A stretch of 64,000 bases of DNA from Spirometra erinaceieuropaei. Lineage: Eukaryota > Platyhelminthes > Cestoda > Diphyllobothriidea > Diphyllobothriidae. Below, piece after piece: positions 53,352 to 64,000 of this stretch; positions within the stretch are counted from its first letter, which is position 1, and each line of letters starts with the position of its first letter. Position numbers and translations under genes: made by a program. The notes beneath the pieces are model-generated. The model ran no database searches. It was not told the origin of the DNA and was given only the letters and a program-made list of their open reading frames with translations. Location of the stretch: NCBI GenBank assembly GCA_902702965.1, contig CACRXP010000115.1, positions 565,807-629,806 on the forward strand, written 5' to 3'.

Positions 53352-56300
53352 GAAAAGACTGTTTTAACATCGTTAAAACTTATATTTGATAACATTTCGA
53401 ATACCATCAAGTGACGGTTACACTGGAAACTCGAATGGACTCAAAAGGAATCTCAGCCTATATTAATCCGTCTGGCTACTAATAATCAAATCTTAAACTC
53501 ATCGATTACTATGACATTCCACGTTGATTGTGTTTACGAATTCACAAGCTGTTGAGGATTGAAATTTGAGGGAATTACGCAGAGGAAAATGATAGTCAGG
53601 GGAGATGAGCATCTGCTTAAGTGGCTCAATAAAATTGATTTCTGTGTTTTTTATCAAAAAGCGCCTCCATAATAGGGGGCTCTCTGTGGACCACAAAAAC
53701 AACCCTCATAGTGGTTGTTTCAGTGCGATAACCTCATACATTACGCTATCTTAAAAAAAGACTACATGGAGGGTAACTTGACTAATGCAAATTGATGGTG
53801 CACGTGGTCAACCTCAGATAATCTTCTTTCCTCGTCACATTAGCATGTTCAAGCCTCCCTTTTCGTTCATCTGACTATCTACCGTTTTAGCATTAACTTG
53901 TTGTGCAAATAGAACCTATGAAATGCTTTTTATGCGTTAATTGTCTCATCCACTAACGGGTTACGGTTACTAAGCTGTCGCAAACTTTATTAGTTTCGGT
54001 AATTTCAGCTGTTTACGCCAGTCTCAACATTTGGCGAAGGATCCATGGAGTTCCCCTTGCAGTGCTCTCAAATTTATAAGCTGTTTACGTTTTGTAATTT
54101 CCCCAGGGTGAGTATAACACTCAGCTTCGTGTGCGTAATGCTTTTTGGCCGATGTAATTGTGAAAACGCAGGTTAGGCTGGGGGCCAGCGGATCAAATGA
54201 GGATGGCGCAGGGAAGGGGTGAAATCTTCAGTAGACTTTGCCACGCCTTAATGACGGGGTTTAATTTCGGGTGAATGTTCACGGCGAAGGTTTTTGTAGT
54301 GAGGTTTTACATTTCTTAATGATTTTGAAGAGCCCTCATTTTGTTGACTAAAGGCTGCGGAATTTGCCGAAAGGCGTTTAAACACCAGCAGACACAGTGC
54401 ATGCCGTTGCAACAAATGCATTAACAGAAGAGAAGGATCACTTAATATTTACAAAAGAAAAACTCACGAAATCACGCGAACTGACTTCTAATTTAGAATT
54501 AACGAGTAGAAGGGAGAATTATTTGTTACGCAGAAGGCCTATCAGCGAAAGTTACCATGTGCTAGTTGAAACGTCATTTAAATATTTGAAAATTTCGACA
54601 TATTGGGAAAGAATACAATAATTGTTTTGATCACAAAAAGGCCGTGGTTTTGTGGAAGTCTCTATAATATACTATTTCTGCATTAGGTGTTTTTAATGTC
54701 CTGAGATCTTTTGACAAGCAAACGGGAATAAAACTTGGAGGTAATTTGCAAGGCTATTCAGATTTTTCTAACGAAAGTTGGAACCTCAGAAAAGATGTTA
54801 CACTAGTTGCTCTAAGGAAAAGCTAAATTACGAAAGGAAGCATATAAAAATAATGGAAAGCTATTAAAATATAGGAAATATCGGTACTTCATTGAGTGCT
54901 ATCTTGCAGATGGTACATATTTTATTCTGCCAGGCATCTTAATAGCCGAGAGGTTTATAACGGTTTGGGCAAATCGTATATTTAAAACCAAAAACGGACT
55001 TCTCTTTTATTCAAATTTATTCAATATTTTATGCTAGTTCCTCGTGATAAGCGAAAATCATTCTTTCGACCTGATTGCATTCCCAGTTTATGCTTGAAAT
55101 AAAAACACCTTGGAGGCAGAAGACGGAAAGCTTCGCTGTGGTCTAAAATAAATACCAGTTGCAAGTTTTATCAGTGAACATATTTTCACGGAGTGCGGAT
55201 TAACAATCTGCCGTTGACACTGCGTGATGTTACCTATCAGATTGATCGCTCTCGGAATTCGATAATTATTCCAACCATCAGCTGTAGCCAGTACTTTAAG
55301 ACCGCGATCGGCACGTTTCGCTGCCTTAGGATGGTCCTGCTGATTCAAAGTATAGCGTCAACGTAAAAGCAAGCCAGTGCGGTCAACATGCACTTTGTTG
55401 AATGAATAGTGTTATCTAACTGATTCGGTCTTACAAACATTTATGTTGTTTTACAGCTAAAGGTGAATATTTTTACCAAAGAATGCTCTCTTTTAGTGTC
55501 CAAACTAAAAATACGTGTATGATCAATCATCTGTCACGGAGTGTGCTATTAATAAAAATGTTTACCATTTACTCGCACAATAACCCGCATCTCCTTCGTA
55601 TTGGACTATTGGCAGAAATTTCTATAGCATCAATACCGGGCTTTCCGAGGGAGAAGGACGACAGCATGTCAGGCGTACACTTTTTGATTAGGTTACAAAT
55701 GTTAGTTCTAGTTTGGGTAAAAAGCGTTCGTTGCAATGGCTTACAATACACATGGCATTAATTTAAATATCAAAGTTCCCAAATCTGAATTTACAATCGT
55801 ATTTTTTAAAATAACGTGATTGCTCGTATTTAGACATATCTGATTTTCATGTATGCAAAAACCAGTGGATTTTTCAGACAAAAATTAATGAGAACAGACA
55901 GCTTTGATCCTCCACCCCCAGCATACAGCGAAACGTCCAATTTTGCCTGACTCGGTTTATGTTTCTCTTCCAAAACGCATCTATAAATACATGTTCTCCA
56001 GAAAAGATGCCTTCTTAGCTTCAAGTAAATCTAACTACGTTTCAGACCTCCAAATGACACTCAATGACTCACTATAAGGAAAGTTAGCTGCTGTTTTATC
56101 AAAAAATTACCCCTGCCTAAGAATAGCTACTGGTGAGATATAGTCGCCGGGCGGCCAATAGTCTGTCATTTGTCTCTTTTTATCTCACCACGAGGTAAGA
56201 AGTCATTATGCTGATATGTTGCGTGATAAGCAATCTAACCATAACCAAAGGCGTTTTGCAGTTGTTTTCCCCGAGTTTTAGCTAACCAACCTACCATTTT

Positions 56301-56390
56301 TTTGTTTTTGAGAAATCGTAAATAAAACAAATCTATGAGATGTAGCGTTTCCACAGCACTGTCCTTAGCGCTGTCGAGTATGCATTAGCC
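53352..56390. other. AT-rich DNA, no gene recognised
   Basis: Frames under 95 codons without motifs. The opposite-strand pair at 55483-55761 and 55569-55751 illustrates chance openness. No defined repeat family was seen. Confidence 0.3.
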
Positions 56391-56394
56391 CGTC

Positions 56395-57375
56395 GTACAT
56401 TAGGTGAGCTAAGTCATAAAAATGTCAACCAAAATTCCGAAATGTGTTTTCGTTTTGAAAAGATTAACTAATTATTGCTGTAAAAATAAGCATTGTGCGA
56501 CATAATTCTATAATAATTCAGTTACCACTGGATGCCGGGTTTCAAACTATTTTTTCCGGACGAAGGAAAAAAATCACCCCTTAAATAATGATTAAACAAA
56601 AAAATGTGCAAGTTTCTCCTTTATTTTCGATTTCCTTCAAATTCAACTATATTTCGTGTAAAACATGCATTAAATGTCTCATCCGTTTACTTATGTGGTG
56701 GGAACCTACGTCCTTAAAGAAAGGATATAATGATGTTTTTGAAATCTTTTTAATTTTGAAATTCTTTATTTACTTGAAATGACTCTTCATAAAACGTCAT
56801 GTTTCCGCGTTTACCGACATGGCTTGTAGAATTAACACGGCGGCTCAAATGCACTGACAAATTTCGTGAGCCACATGTGGTCTCCTGTTAAAGTTTTAAA
56901 GAAATATTCAGATTTCCATACGCGGAAACTAAACGGTTTACAGTTTGAAAATCCTTAATGCAAGTGTAACGACATGTCGGCTTCAACATTATTTGGGGAT
57001 TGAGAAACTTTTTGAACACAAAACTTTACAGTTCCTTTGAGGTTAAAATTGAAAGCAAACGTAATTTCCTAGAAAAGAGTAGGAGAATAAATCTTTGTAT
57101 GTATTTTCCCCCGAAATGTAGTGTTATCTTAAAGGGCATCCAAAATAAATGAGAAAAATGCATGCACACGAAGTTCTTATTTTTTATAGACTTTGGTTGT
57201 TGCATGCGATTAAAAGGAAGAATTTTCAAAACCTGTAAACCTGAGTTGTCTGCATCATTATAGAATTGTGCTGCAGGATGATAAGTGTTCCAAGTTAATC
57301 TTTTAGAATCGAAAACGTAATTCGGAATTTTGGTTAACATGTTATGAGTTATACCACCGTCTACATGCATGCCTA
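56395..57375. mobile_element. Foldback (MITE-like) element, copy C, full length
   Basis: The left end CGTACATTAGGTGAGC is followed by GTCAACCAAAATTCCGAAAT, GTGCGACATAATTCTATAAT and GGATGCCGGGTTTC. The right arm gives their inverse, ending GGAATTTTGGTTAACATG and CCACCGTCTACATG. The centre (ACGCGGAAACTAAACGGTTT) matches copies A and B. The 129-codon minus frame (57026-57415) is read through the element and is not considered real. Confidence 0.85.
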
Positions 57376-57623
57376 CCAGTGTCAAAATGTTTGAGGCATA
57401 AACCAATAGTGTCAAGGTGTTTAATGCTCACATGATATCCTACGAAGCTAGCCAGATTTGAGACGTGCTTCGGGAAGACAATTTCTGGTGGTGGCCCTAA
57501 AAGTTTGAGCAATGCTAACACCCATTTGACAGCATCTGGCATGGACCGGTTTTGTCGACCACATTTGTGGACAAGGGATTCGTAAAGAATGTCGTTTGAC
57601 CTCTTTTCTATATTGACTTTCAA
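57342..57623 (-). CDS. Hypothetical ORF, 93 codons
   Basis: The minus frame contains IEKRSNDILYESLVHKCGRQ, MPDAVKWVLALLKLLGPPPE and VSNLASFVGYHVSIKHLDT. It looks more protein-like than the surrounding AT-rich frames, but I recognise no domain. Its last ~10 codons overlap the foldback element end, so the gene, if real, was cut by that insertion. No splice or poly(A) evidence was found. Confidence 0.25.
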   Translation of the reverse strand: MKVNIEKRSNDILYESLVHKCGRQNRSMPDAVKWVLALLKLLGPPPEIVFPKHVSNLASFVGYHVSIKHLDTIGLCLKHFDTGRHACRRWYNS

Positions 57624-57624
57624 G

Positions 57625-58500
57625 ATAGTGCTAAGACCACTTGAAAATGGGCAGTTTTTGTTTTCCTTTTGTTCCCACTGTCAGGTAGTGGATATTTTGG
57701 TTAATTTGAAAGTGTGACTTCATTTTAAACAATGATGAACAATCGTCGTAATCAAGTGCGCGCTCCTAATGTTCTTCCTATATCCAGCAAAACAAATATT
57801 TCGTCATGATTATCACAGTGTCAACGCTATCAGAACGCGGGACTCTTATTCGCTCTCTCGCATTAATGCAACCCTCGTTGCACTAGCTGGACACAATAGT
57901 CCTCTACATTCGACCTCAAGTTAAAATACTGATAGGACAAGGTCGAACACAAAGATAGACAGAAAGCGAGATTTTTTAGATTCCTAAAAATCCCCTTTTC
58001 ACAAAATGAGGGCTTTTACGCCTTTGATTTAGTTAGTAGGTTATATTAGAAAGCAGCCTAATCGGACACACGATTAATTCCACACATACATCTCGTTGGG
58101 CACTGAATATGTCGTGGAAACAAAGCTATCGTTATTATGCCGGCCTACAGTAGAGACAACGCTGTATGCTTCTTCACTACTGGGCGCAAGAAACTGTTTT
58201 GGCATGTGCATTTTTCTTCTTAACTAACCACCATCTACTGGCAGTTTATTCGAATAAATTAACAGCATGCATCATGTTTTAGAGAAGGTGCGCTTTCATT
58301 AACTTTCGCCTTGTCCAAATAATGAAGATGAACTAGCAGAGGTTAAGCCAAGCTCTTCACTCAAAAGCAGCAGAACGGCCATCCAATGCACCATTTTATA
58401 GGAAAACAAGTTGTCTAAAAGTAGCATTACGACGGACATGCTTTGGTGGGAAAAAGGCATACAGTGAATGGTCTGCTTTTAATCTCACGAAGAAACGCTA
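57625..58500. other. No gene seen
   Basis: AT-rich. No motif or repeat. Confidence 0.3.
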
Positions 58501-58509
58501 CGACCAGGA

Positions 58510-58880
58510 GGAAAATTAGGGGAAACTGAGTTTTGAGCGAAGGGCCGGACGGGTGGTCAAGACACGGCTGGCCGTCTCATTGCGGAATTTGTTGGGGCCA
58601 AAGCACGAAAGGAAAGCTGTCTTTGTAGACTGCGGTGGGTCGGTCGTACCAGTTGTCTGGACATCCGAGATCGATCTCGACCGCGGAGTTTGCACACACA
58701 CACCCACGCGGACATCAGCGTGGGAACAGGGGAGGGGGGAGGGAGTCTGGCAGAGAAACAGTCGTTCCCTCTGTCGTCACTATGCATTGGCATAGTAACG
58801 ATGGCTTGGTTTCCACGGCATATCCAGTGCTCACCGAAGACTACGGGTGGGAGCCGTCATAGGTCCGCTTGGGCTGCTTT
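58510..58880. other. GC-rich island, function unknown
   Basis: Clearly richer in G+C and CpG than its flanks, with a (CA)n run at 58693-58708 and a G-rich stretch at 58729-58747. Five overlapping frames are open on both strands, none with a known motif. It may be a fragment of a GC-rich retroelement like that at 28.4-29.9 kb. Confidence 0.35.
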
Positions 58881-61150
58881 CTATATTGCCTACTAAATAA
58901 TTCAGAAGTGTAAAAATCTTCGTTTTAAGTCAAAACGATTTCTTAGAAATTTAACATAATGCAGCGAATAATTTGTATCATTTGTATTAAAGTATTATAT
59001 TGATCTTAATTTATGTTTATATTATATATTGTATTTTATACAATGTAGTACATAAAATAATACATAAAACATTGTATTTCATTTTATATTTAATTATTGA
59101 TTTTATGCTTAAGTCAGTTTCCTAATTTACTCAAAGACATTATCTATATACCATTCTTCGCAAGGCATTGTAGTCCAGGACTCAATAAATATATCAGCCT
59201 AAAATGGAAATATGCGATATAATTCCGTGTAAAAGTAGCCCTAGCCTTTGACTTATTTGTCAAAATAATACTCGAGTGTACCAAACCAAAAGGGTTTTGA
59301 AAAACTTCTTTGACCAATCTCATGAAATATCCATTAACATCATGTTCAGCATTTCTGATTAGGAAGGATTACATAAGTTGACTCTGTCATTGCCCATCAT
59401 CCGGTCTAGTCTCATAATGTTTTAGGGGCAGGAGGATGACGGCTGATGAATGCACTTCATATCACCTGCCTAGCAAAGACTGCCTACGCAATAAAACCGC
59501 ATTTTACATGTGATGTATTTTTCCTGCATTAATTCGAATAATATTTATAAAAATCGATGAACAGAGCTTCTTTTTTACTTATTTCCTAAACAGCTCAAAT
59601 TTAATTTCTTAAAATTAAATAACAATGGAACAAGTATATTATCGTTTTTTAAATGTTTTAAATCTCGAATAATTGTGAGGGTAATCTGCCGTAGCATCTG
59701 CTTTTAGAGTTTTATTCCGCGTGCTGCCTCCTTTTCGCATCAAATATCGTGTTCAAACTTCATGAGGCACCTTAATTGACGTTCAAATATGGTATCATTT
59801 GAATGGATATTGGCCAGCCTCGAGAAGTCCTATAATTAAAAACATCTTTAAAACCAAAAGGTTGAATTTATTTTAATGTAACCTTTAAGGAGTTTTTGAT
59901 CTGCTGTCAAGAGCTAACGTGGGTGTCATTTATGTGCTTTTTTTATAAAACATTTAAATTTGTAGGGAAATTAAAAATTTGTCAAATAGGTGCGTACTAA
60001 TTAGAAATATTTTACTGAGTTACGATTTAGCAGGCTTTCGGAAAGAACTGTATTTAAAAAGGAAGCATCCTGTAGTGCGTTTAACATCCCTGGAGTATGT
60101 CCCACGCTAATATGTATTACAATTCCACTTAAACAATCTATCCTAGTCGATAACGAATGATATCGGGCGAGGCGCAGAAGACACACTCCGTGTCCCATTC
60201 TAGGCATTATCTGTTGTCAAAAACGTACAGATAGTGATGCGAAGACATGTGCTCTTTGAATGCAACTATAATTGCCGCTCTTATTCAACTGGAAAGTTCG
60301 TAGTTAAGACGATGTACACTGCAGATTAAGCGAAGCGCCTAAGCTGCGCTTGCCATCAAGATTACGGAAGTTCGCAGTCAACTTCAGAGGTAAATAAGGA
60401 GCAGGATTGCTTTCGAAATTATAAAGTAGGCTTTTTAAAGTTTTAGTTACTCACTTTGCGCTACGGAAAACTTTCGACAACATGGCCCGAACATTTACTT
60501 TTCTTTGATTGACCCTACTATTAATAAGACGTAGACGAGTTCGCTGGAGCAAAATTTTACTCCATCGAAATGTCCAATTCTCACTTTCATAGTAGGAGTG
60601 CGAGTTGCAGGTTACAGATGCCATTTAACTGCATGACTAACGCAATTTGCAGCCGGCCATTTTACTGCTGAGAATCATGCATGATCGTCCGCGTTCGGGT
60701 CGTTATTTGATGCCATTATATTACCATGGTGACTTATTAACGAAATAACTACTCGAAAGTGGTGTTGGCCAGCGTGCACCCCACATGGTCATTTACTGTA
60801 CTAGTACAAAGTCTCAGCACTACGTAAGTGGGACGAAATCATTTTTAGTCAGTAGACTGCAAACTGGGAACCCATGGCTCAATAAAAACGAGTCTTCCAC
60901 AGCTATAACCTCTTCTGAGAATTTGAATCTCAACATAAGTAAATGTCAAGTTGACGAACGCAAGTTTTCGGTAATTCTTCCTCAGGCCAACACAATTACA
61001 TGAACGAATGAAAATGTACAAAATCAACAGTGTTTATAGATGCCTCAAGGGCTATTAAGTCAATCACACTCATCATCTCTACGCCGCCCGCATGAGAAGG
61101 TCGGCGGGTGTTAGTCGTCAGAGCTAGGGGAGGGGGGTAAGAGAGTCTTT
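58881..61150. other. AT-rich DNA, no gene recognised
   Basis: 59010-59105 is very AT-rich with an ATTGTATTTTATACAAT dyad and an ATACAATG/CATTGTAT pair. Other frames are short and unremarkable. Confidence 0.3.
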
Positions 61151-61152
61151 GA

Positions 61153-61932
61153 TTAATGATCTTGGGTTGAGTACACGGAGTACCCATCATCGTGATTAGG
61201 GATTTGAGGCGGCATGGCTTCATCACTTGGGGTTGGCGTTGGCCACGGCAGCGAAAGCGCTTGTGTCAGAGTCTTCTGACAGCATAACACCGGATTCACT
61301 AACCGTATAGCTACTGCCTCTGCCGTTGCTAGTATCCGTTGGCTTAGGTCTTTAGAGAAGCATGTTGGTGTCCGGCAGACGACCTGAAATGCTTTCTTGG
61401 CATCGACTCGGTGGTTCGTATCGATTAAATGCGCGAGAATAGAACTCGAAATCGACCGGGTCTCACCTCTGTCTAGCCAGGCGGGCATATGTTCACGCAC
61501 CCTCTTTACCAGGCGTCTCGTTGTGCGGCCGATGTATCCTGCCCAACAGGAGCAAGTGATTGAATAAATGCGCATTGATGTGGCCTGCAACGGTAGTCTG
61601 TCTTTACCTCCAAAACGTAGGAGGGGAGAGTTTGTGAAGCATACGCGTAAATTCGCCGCAGGGAATGTCCTCGTGATAGCTGTAGATAAGCGCCGTCGGA
61701 CTAGTTCGCTCTCTGCGTCTCTTGCAAAAGGCAATCTAATGAATACATCTTTCTTTTCCGCAGTCGCAACAGTGGGCTTTTCAACGCGTTCCCCAATATT
61801 TCGGAGGATAAATCTATCTGGGTATCTGTTCTCCCGAAGTGTGTTCCGCAGCTCTTGAAGTTCTTCTTCAAATGTGCCGTCGAGTCCCGCCGAATGAGCT
61901 GCAAGTTGGAAACAAGTGTCAGATGGGATAGC
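61153..61932 (-). pseudogene. PLE linker and GIY-YIG endonuclease, 5'-truncated
   Basis: The minus strand is open in one frame from about 61932 to TGA at 61153 (about 259 codons). In order: FQLAAHSAGLDGTFEEELQE, RYPDRFILRNI, KKDVFIRLPFARDAESELVR (the PLE F.RLPF stretch), RRLSTAITRTFPAAN, KDRLPLQATSMRIYSITCSC, AGYIGRTTRRLVKRVREHMP (GIY-YIG core with intact Y-I-G-R and R-EH), then THRVDAKK-type sequence, LATAEAVAIRLVNPVLCCQ and TLTQALSLP. It is the best preserved endonuclease in the window and has no internal stop. The RT domain is missing upstream: a TAA precedes codon 1, and a foldback element begins 35 bp beyond. The nuclease residues look intact, but an element without RT is not autonomous. 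Confidence 0.92.
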
Positions 61933-61965
61933 TTAGTTTTAGATTGAATGGGGGTTTGGTTTTTC

Positions 61966-62846
61966 AATACAGTAGATGAGTTAACTAATGAAATTTTAAC
62001 CGACATTCCGAAATTGTTGTTGACTCCAAAAGAGTACATAAGTAGGGTTGTAACACTTATTACACTGCAGCATAATTCCAAGGTAGCTTTTGAACAAACG
62101 TCTTCCCGGCAGTCGGCAAATCTACTTTATTAAAAATGACTGTCTATTTAGTATGACTCTCTCTTTTTTTTCTGTACCCTTTACATTCAAAAATTTATCA
62201 CAGAAAACATGCATAACACGTGTTTACGTTGTTTTATTTGGTAGAAAATTACAACATTTTAAGTTTTTATTCTTGCGGAAAGAGTTTTTTTGGTTTGAAA
62301 GGATTGTCTCGTTTCCCAGATAAGTTTGAAACAAACCTGCCATCGTACTTGCATTCAGGATTTTCAATTAACAAGGTACAAATTTCCCCTGTACGAAAAG
62401 TCACACATTACTATATTATACATAGGAGAGACTATATGGGGTTTATTAAATCGAGCAGTGGATTTTGGCCACATTGAAAACGTTACAAGCAACGCCAGAC
62501 ATTATGATTTATGAACAGGCATTTCAAAATCATACTAATCTCATAATTAGAAGCCTTTCTGAAACCAAATTATATCCATCTTTCATGCATACAATTTTCT
62601 ACCAAACAACGAAGGAACTAAATGCTTCCATGTATGGTTTCCACGATATAAATGAGAATTAAGCAGAAAAATGTGCACTATTTAAGTAGGTATTTTTTAC
62701 AAAGTGTGGTTTTGCTAGCGACCGGAAAGACGTTTGTTCATAAGTTGCCATTCTGTGTTGGATAAAATGCTTTTGAAGTCAAAGGCGCATTTCGGAATTG
62801 TAGTTAACATTACAAGAGTTAGCAAATCTGCTCTATGTTACCTCTC
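61966..62846. mobile_element. Foldback (MITE-like) element, copy D, full length
   Basis: The left end ATACAGTAGATGAGTTAAC is followed by ACATTCCGAAATTG, AAGTAGGGTTGTAACACTTA and CAGCATAATTCCAAGGTAG. The right arm has the inverse (GCATTTCGGAATTGTAGTTA) and ends near CAAATCTGCTCTATG. The most diverged full copy, about 880 bp. ORFs inside (62090-62662) are not transposase-like. Confidence 0.75.
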
Positions 62847-63019
62847 ATTCCCTCCTACTAAATTACGCGCTGTAGATTTCGCACAAGGAGTAAGGATTTG
62901 TGTGGCCCACGCAGACATACTGTTCAGTCACATGAGAATGCCATGCGCCGACCGGTCCAGATGTTAGGAAAGAACCTGGTTAGATCGCAGTTGGTAGCCA
63001 GGAATGGGGAAGCGGATGG

Positions 63020-63300
63020 CGACCTCAACTCTAATCTTAACCTTAAGCCTAACCCTAATTTTAAACTTAAACGTTTACCGTTAACCTTAAGGGTTACCCT
63101 TATCCTAACCCTAACCGAAATCGTAAAAGTAACCGCAGCCCTTAGACATAGCTGTAAATGAAAAACCTAACTGCAATAGTGAAACCTTATCGTATGCTCA
63201 AACCTTAGTCGCATCTCGCAAAAAAGTAACCCTAAAAGCAAAACCCTAACCCGAAGCTCGCAAGCCATTAACCGGTACATAACGCCTAACCTGAAATGCA
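63020..63300. repeat. Degenerate telomere-like (CCCTAA)n tract
   Basis: Irregular runs include CTAACCCTAATTTTAA, CTTATCCTAACCCTAACC, AGTAACCCTAAAAGCAAAACCCTAACCC and CGCCTAACCTG. The TTAGGG-type motif is the telomere repeat of flatworms and most animals. Here it is interspersed and mutated, so it is an interstitial or sub-telomeric remnant rather than an active chromosome end. Confidence 0.7.
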
Positions 63301-64000
63301 AAACTGAAGCCAAATGGGTCAGATGTGATTATGGAAACCCACAAAATAGCACCAGGAAACAAACCCCCAAGCCGCCTGTAATACGGGGCTTGGCTACAAA
63401 CTGCGATCTAGCCTATGCCATTTCTGATTTACTTTGAAGCTGATGGTCTGCAGTCCACCAAGTCGGTTATAAATTGATTGATAATCAGCAAATAAGAAAT
63501 GTTCACTGACGAAGATAATGGCAGAGGAACTGCCACTTCTGGGTTCCGGCCGTAATTAGCCGTGGTGCGCACACAGATCTGTTCGCCCTTTTAAGCTCTT
63601 GCATTAATTTTCATTTGCAGCTACCCGATATTTTGAGTATGGGAAGAGAGAATGAGATGGATTTGTCGTGAGTCTGCCTCGTTGCAAGGAAAATATGACC
63701 GCGCCCACCACGCGCATGGCGTTTGATTGTCATATGACGGTCAAAGCCACGTAGACATTAGGGCGGCGTCAACCACCGATACGGATAAAGAATCAAACAT
63801 TATCTTTTTAAACTAGAAAACCTAGCTTCTTTTTAAAATGATTGACGTCGGAGGATGTTAAGTTGCAAAATTATCCGATGCGGTAGGTACCTCGGAGTCT
63901 AGACCAAACCTCTCAGATTTCAGCACGCGATGTTGAAACTGGCCACACTTTCAACCTGCAGGGAGCTACAAGCACAGGCCGGCGAAATCAAAGGACACAG
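63301..64000. other. No gene seen
   Basis: No ORF of note and no repeat match. The window ends in moderately GC-rich sequence. Confidence 0.3.

Noticed and set aside
57026..57415. 129-codon minus ORF
   Set aside because: Lies almost wholly inside foldback copy C, whose other copies are not open in this frame.

Overview
This window looks like repeat-rich nuclear DNA from a flatworm, most likely a diphyllobothriidean tapeworm (Spirometra, Schistocephalus or Dibothriocephalus type). Two things point there. One is a decayed retrotransposon C-terminus at 29.2-29.9 kb, with paired fingers of the form CPHCxRxFTSRIGLVG and HCPRTFxHRMGLFGHM, which I recall from the ends of tapeworm LINE-type reverse transcriptases. 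The other is the very large number of Penelope-like element (PLE) remnants. There are no bacterial features, operons or ribosome binding sites. I found no intact host gene; the best host candidate is a short terminal exon with a poly(A) signal near 6.3-6.6 kb on the minus strand.

Layout. 0-1.5 kb: dispersed GC-rich repeats and a 447-bp tandem duplication. 1.8-3.9 kb: a PLE with inverted terminal arms, then a second PLE remnant on the other strand. 4.4-10.0 kb: AT-rich and mostly unassigned. 10.0-19.4 kb: a PLE graveyard with about ten fragments in both orientations, some joined head to head by inverted repeats, plus one ~1 kb foldback (MITE-like) element. 19.5-20.8 kb: a tRNA-related SINE-like repeat in inverted and tandem copies, with one assembly N. 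21-28 kb: AT-rich sequence, a tRNA-like segment, a 155-bp tandem unit and a second foldback element. 28.0-29.9 kb: a GC-rich block with the zinc-finger LINE end. 30-39 kb: AT-rich sequence with fragments of the same repeat families. 40.0-42.9 kb: a CR1/Jockey-type LINE with a nearly complete but mutated reverse transcriptase. 43.2-44.8 kb: SINE-like copies and another PLE end. 44.9-61 kb: AT-rich sequence with a few repeats and one more foldback element. 61.1-63.3 kb: a PLE end with a well preserved GIY-YIG region, a fourth full foldback element, then degenerate telomere-like repeats.

Recurring families are PLEs (at least 13 fragments, at least three RT/GIY-YIG sublineages), a ~0.9-1.0 kb foldback element with TACAGTAGGTG-like ends, a 308-bp tRNA-related repeat, a GC-rich dispersed repeat (family D), a ~450-bp repeat (family E) and a short palindromic repeat. 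Nearly every recognisable coding remnant carries stops or frameshifts, so this is mostly a fossil record of transposition. The most interesting structure is the 308-bp repeat. It is seen mainly as tail-to-head junctions, and each of its best copies carries a hammerhead-like core (CTGATGA, short stem, GAAA). That suggests a ribozyme-bearing, possibly circle- or multimer-propagated element, but the full ribozyme fold is not proven here. All product calls are from reading the sequence; no database search was possible.
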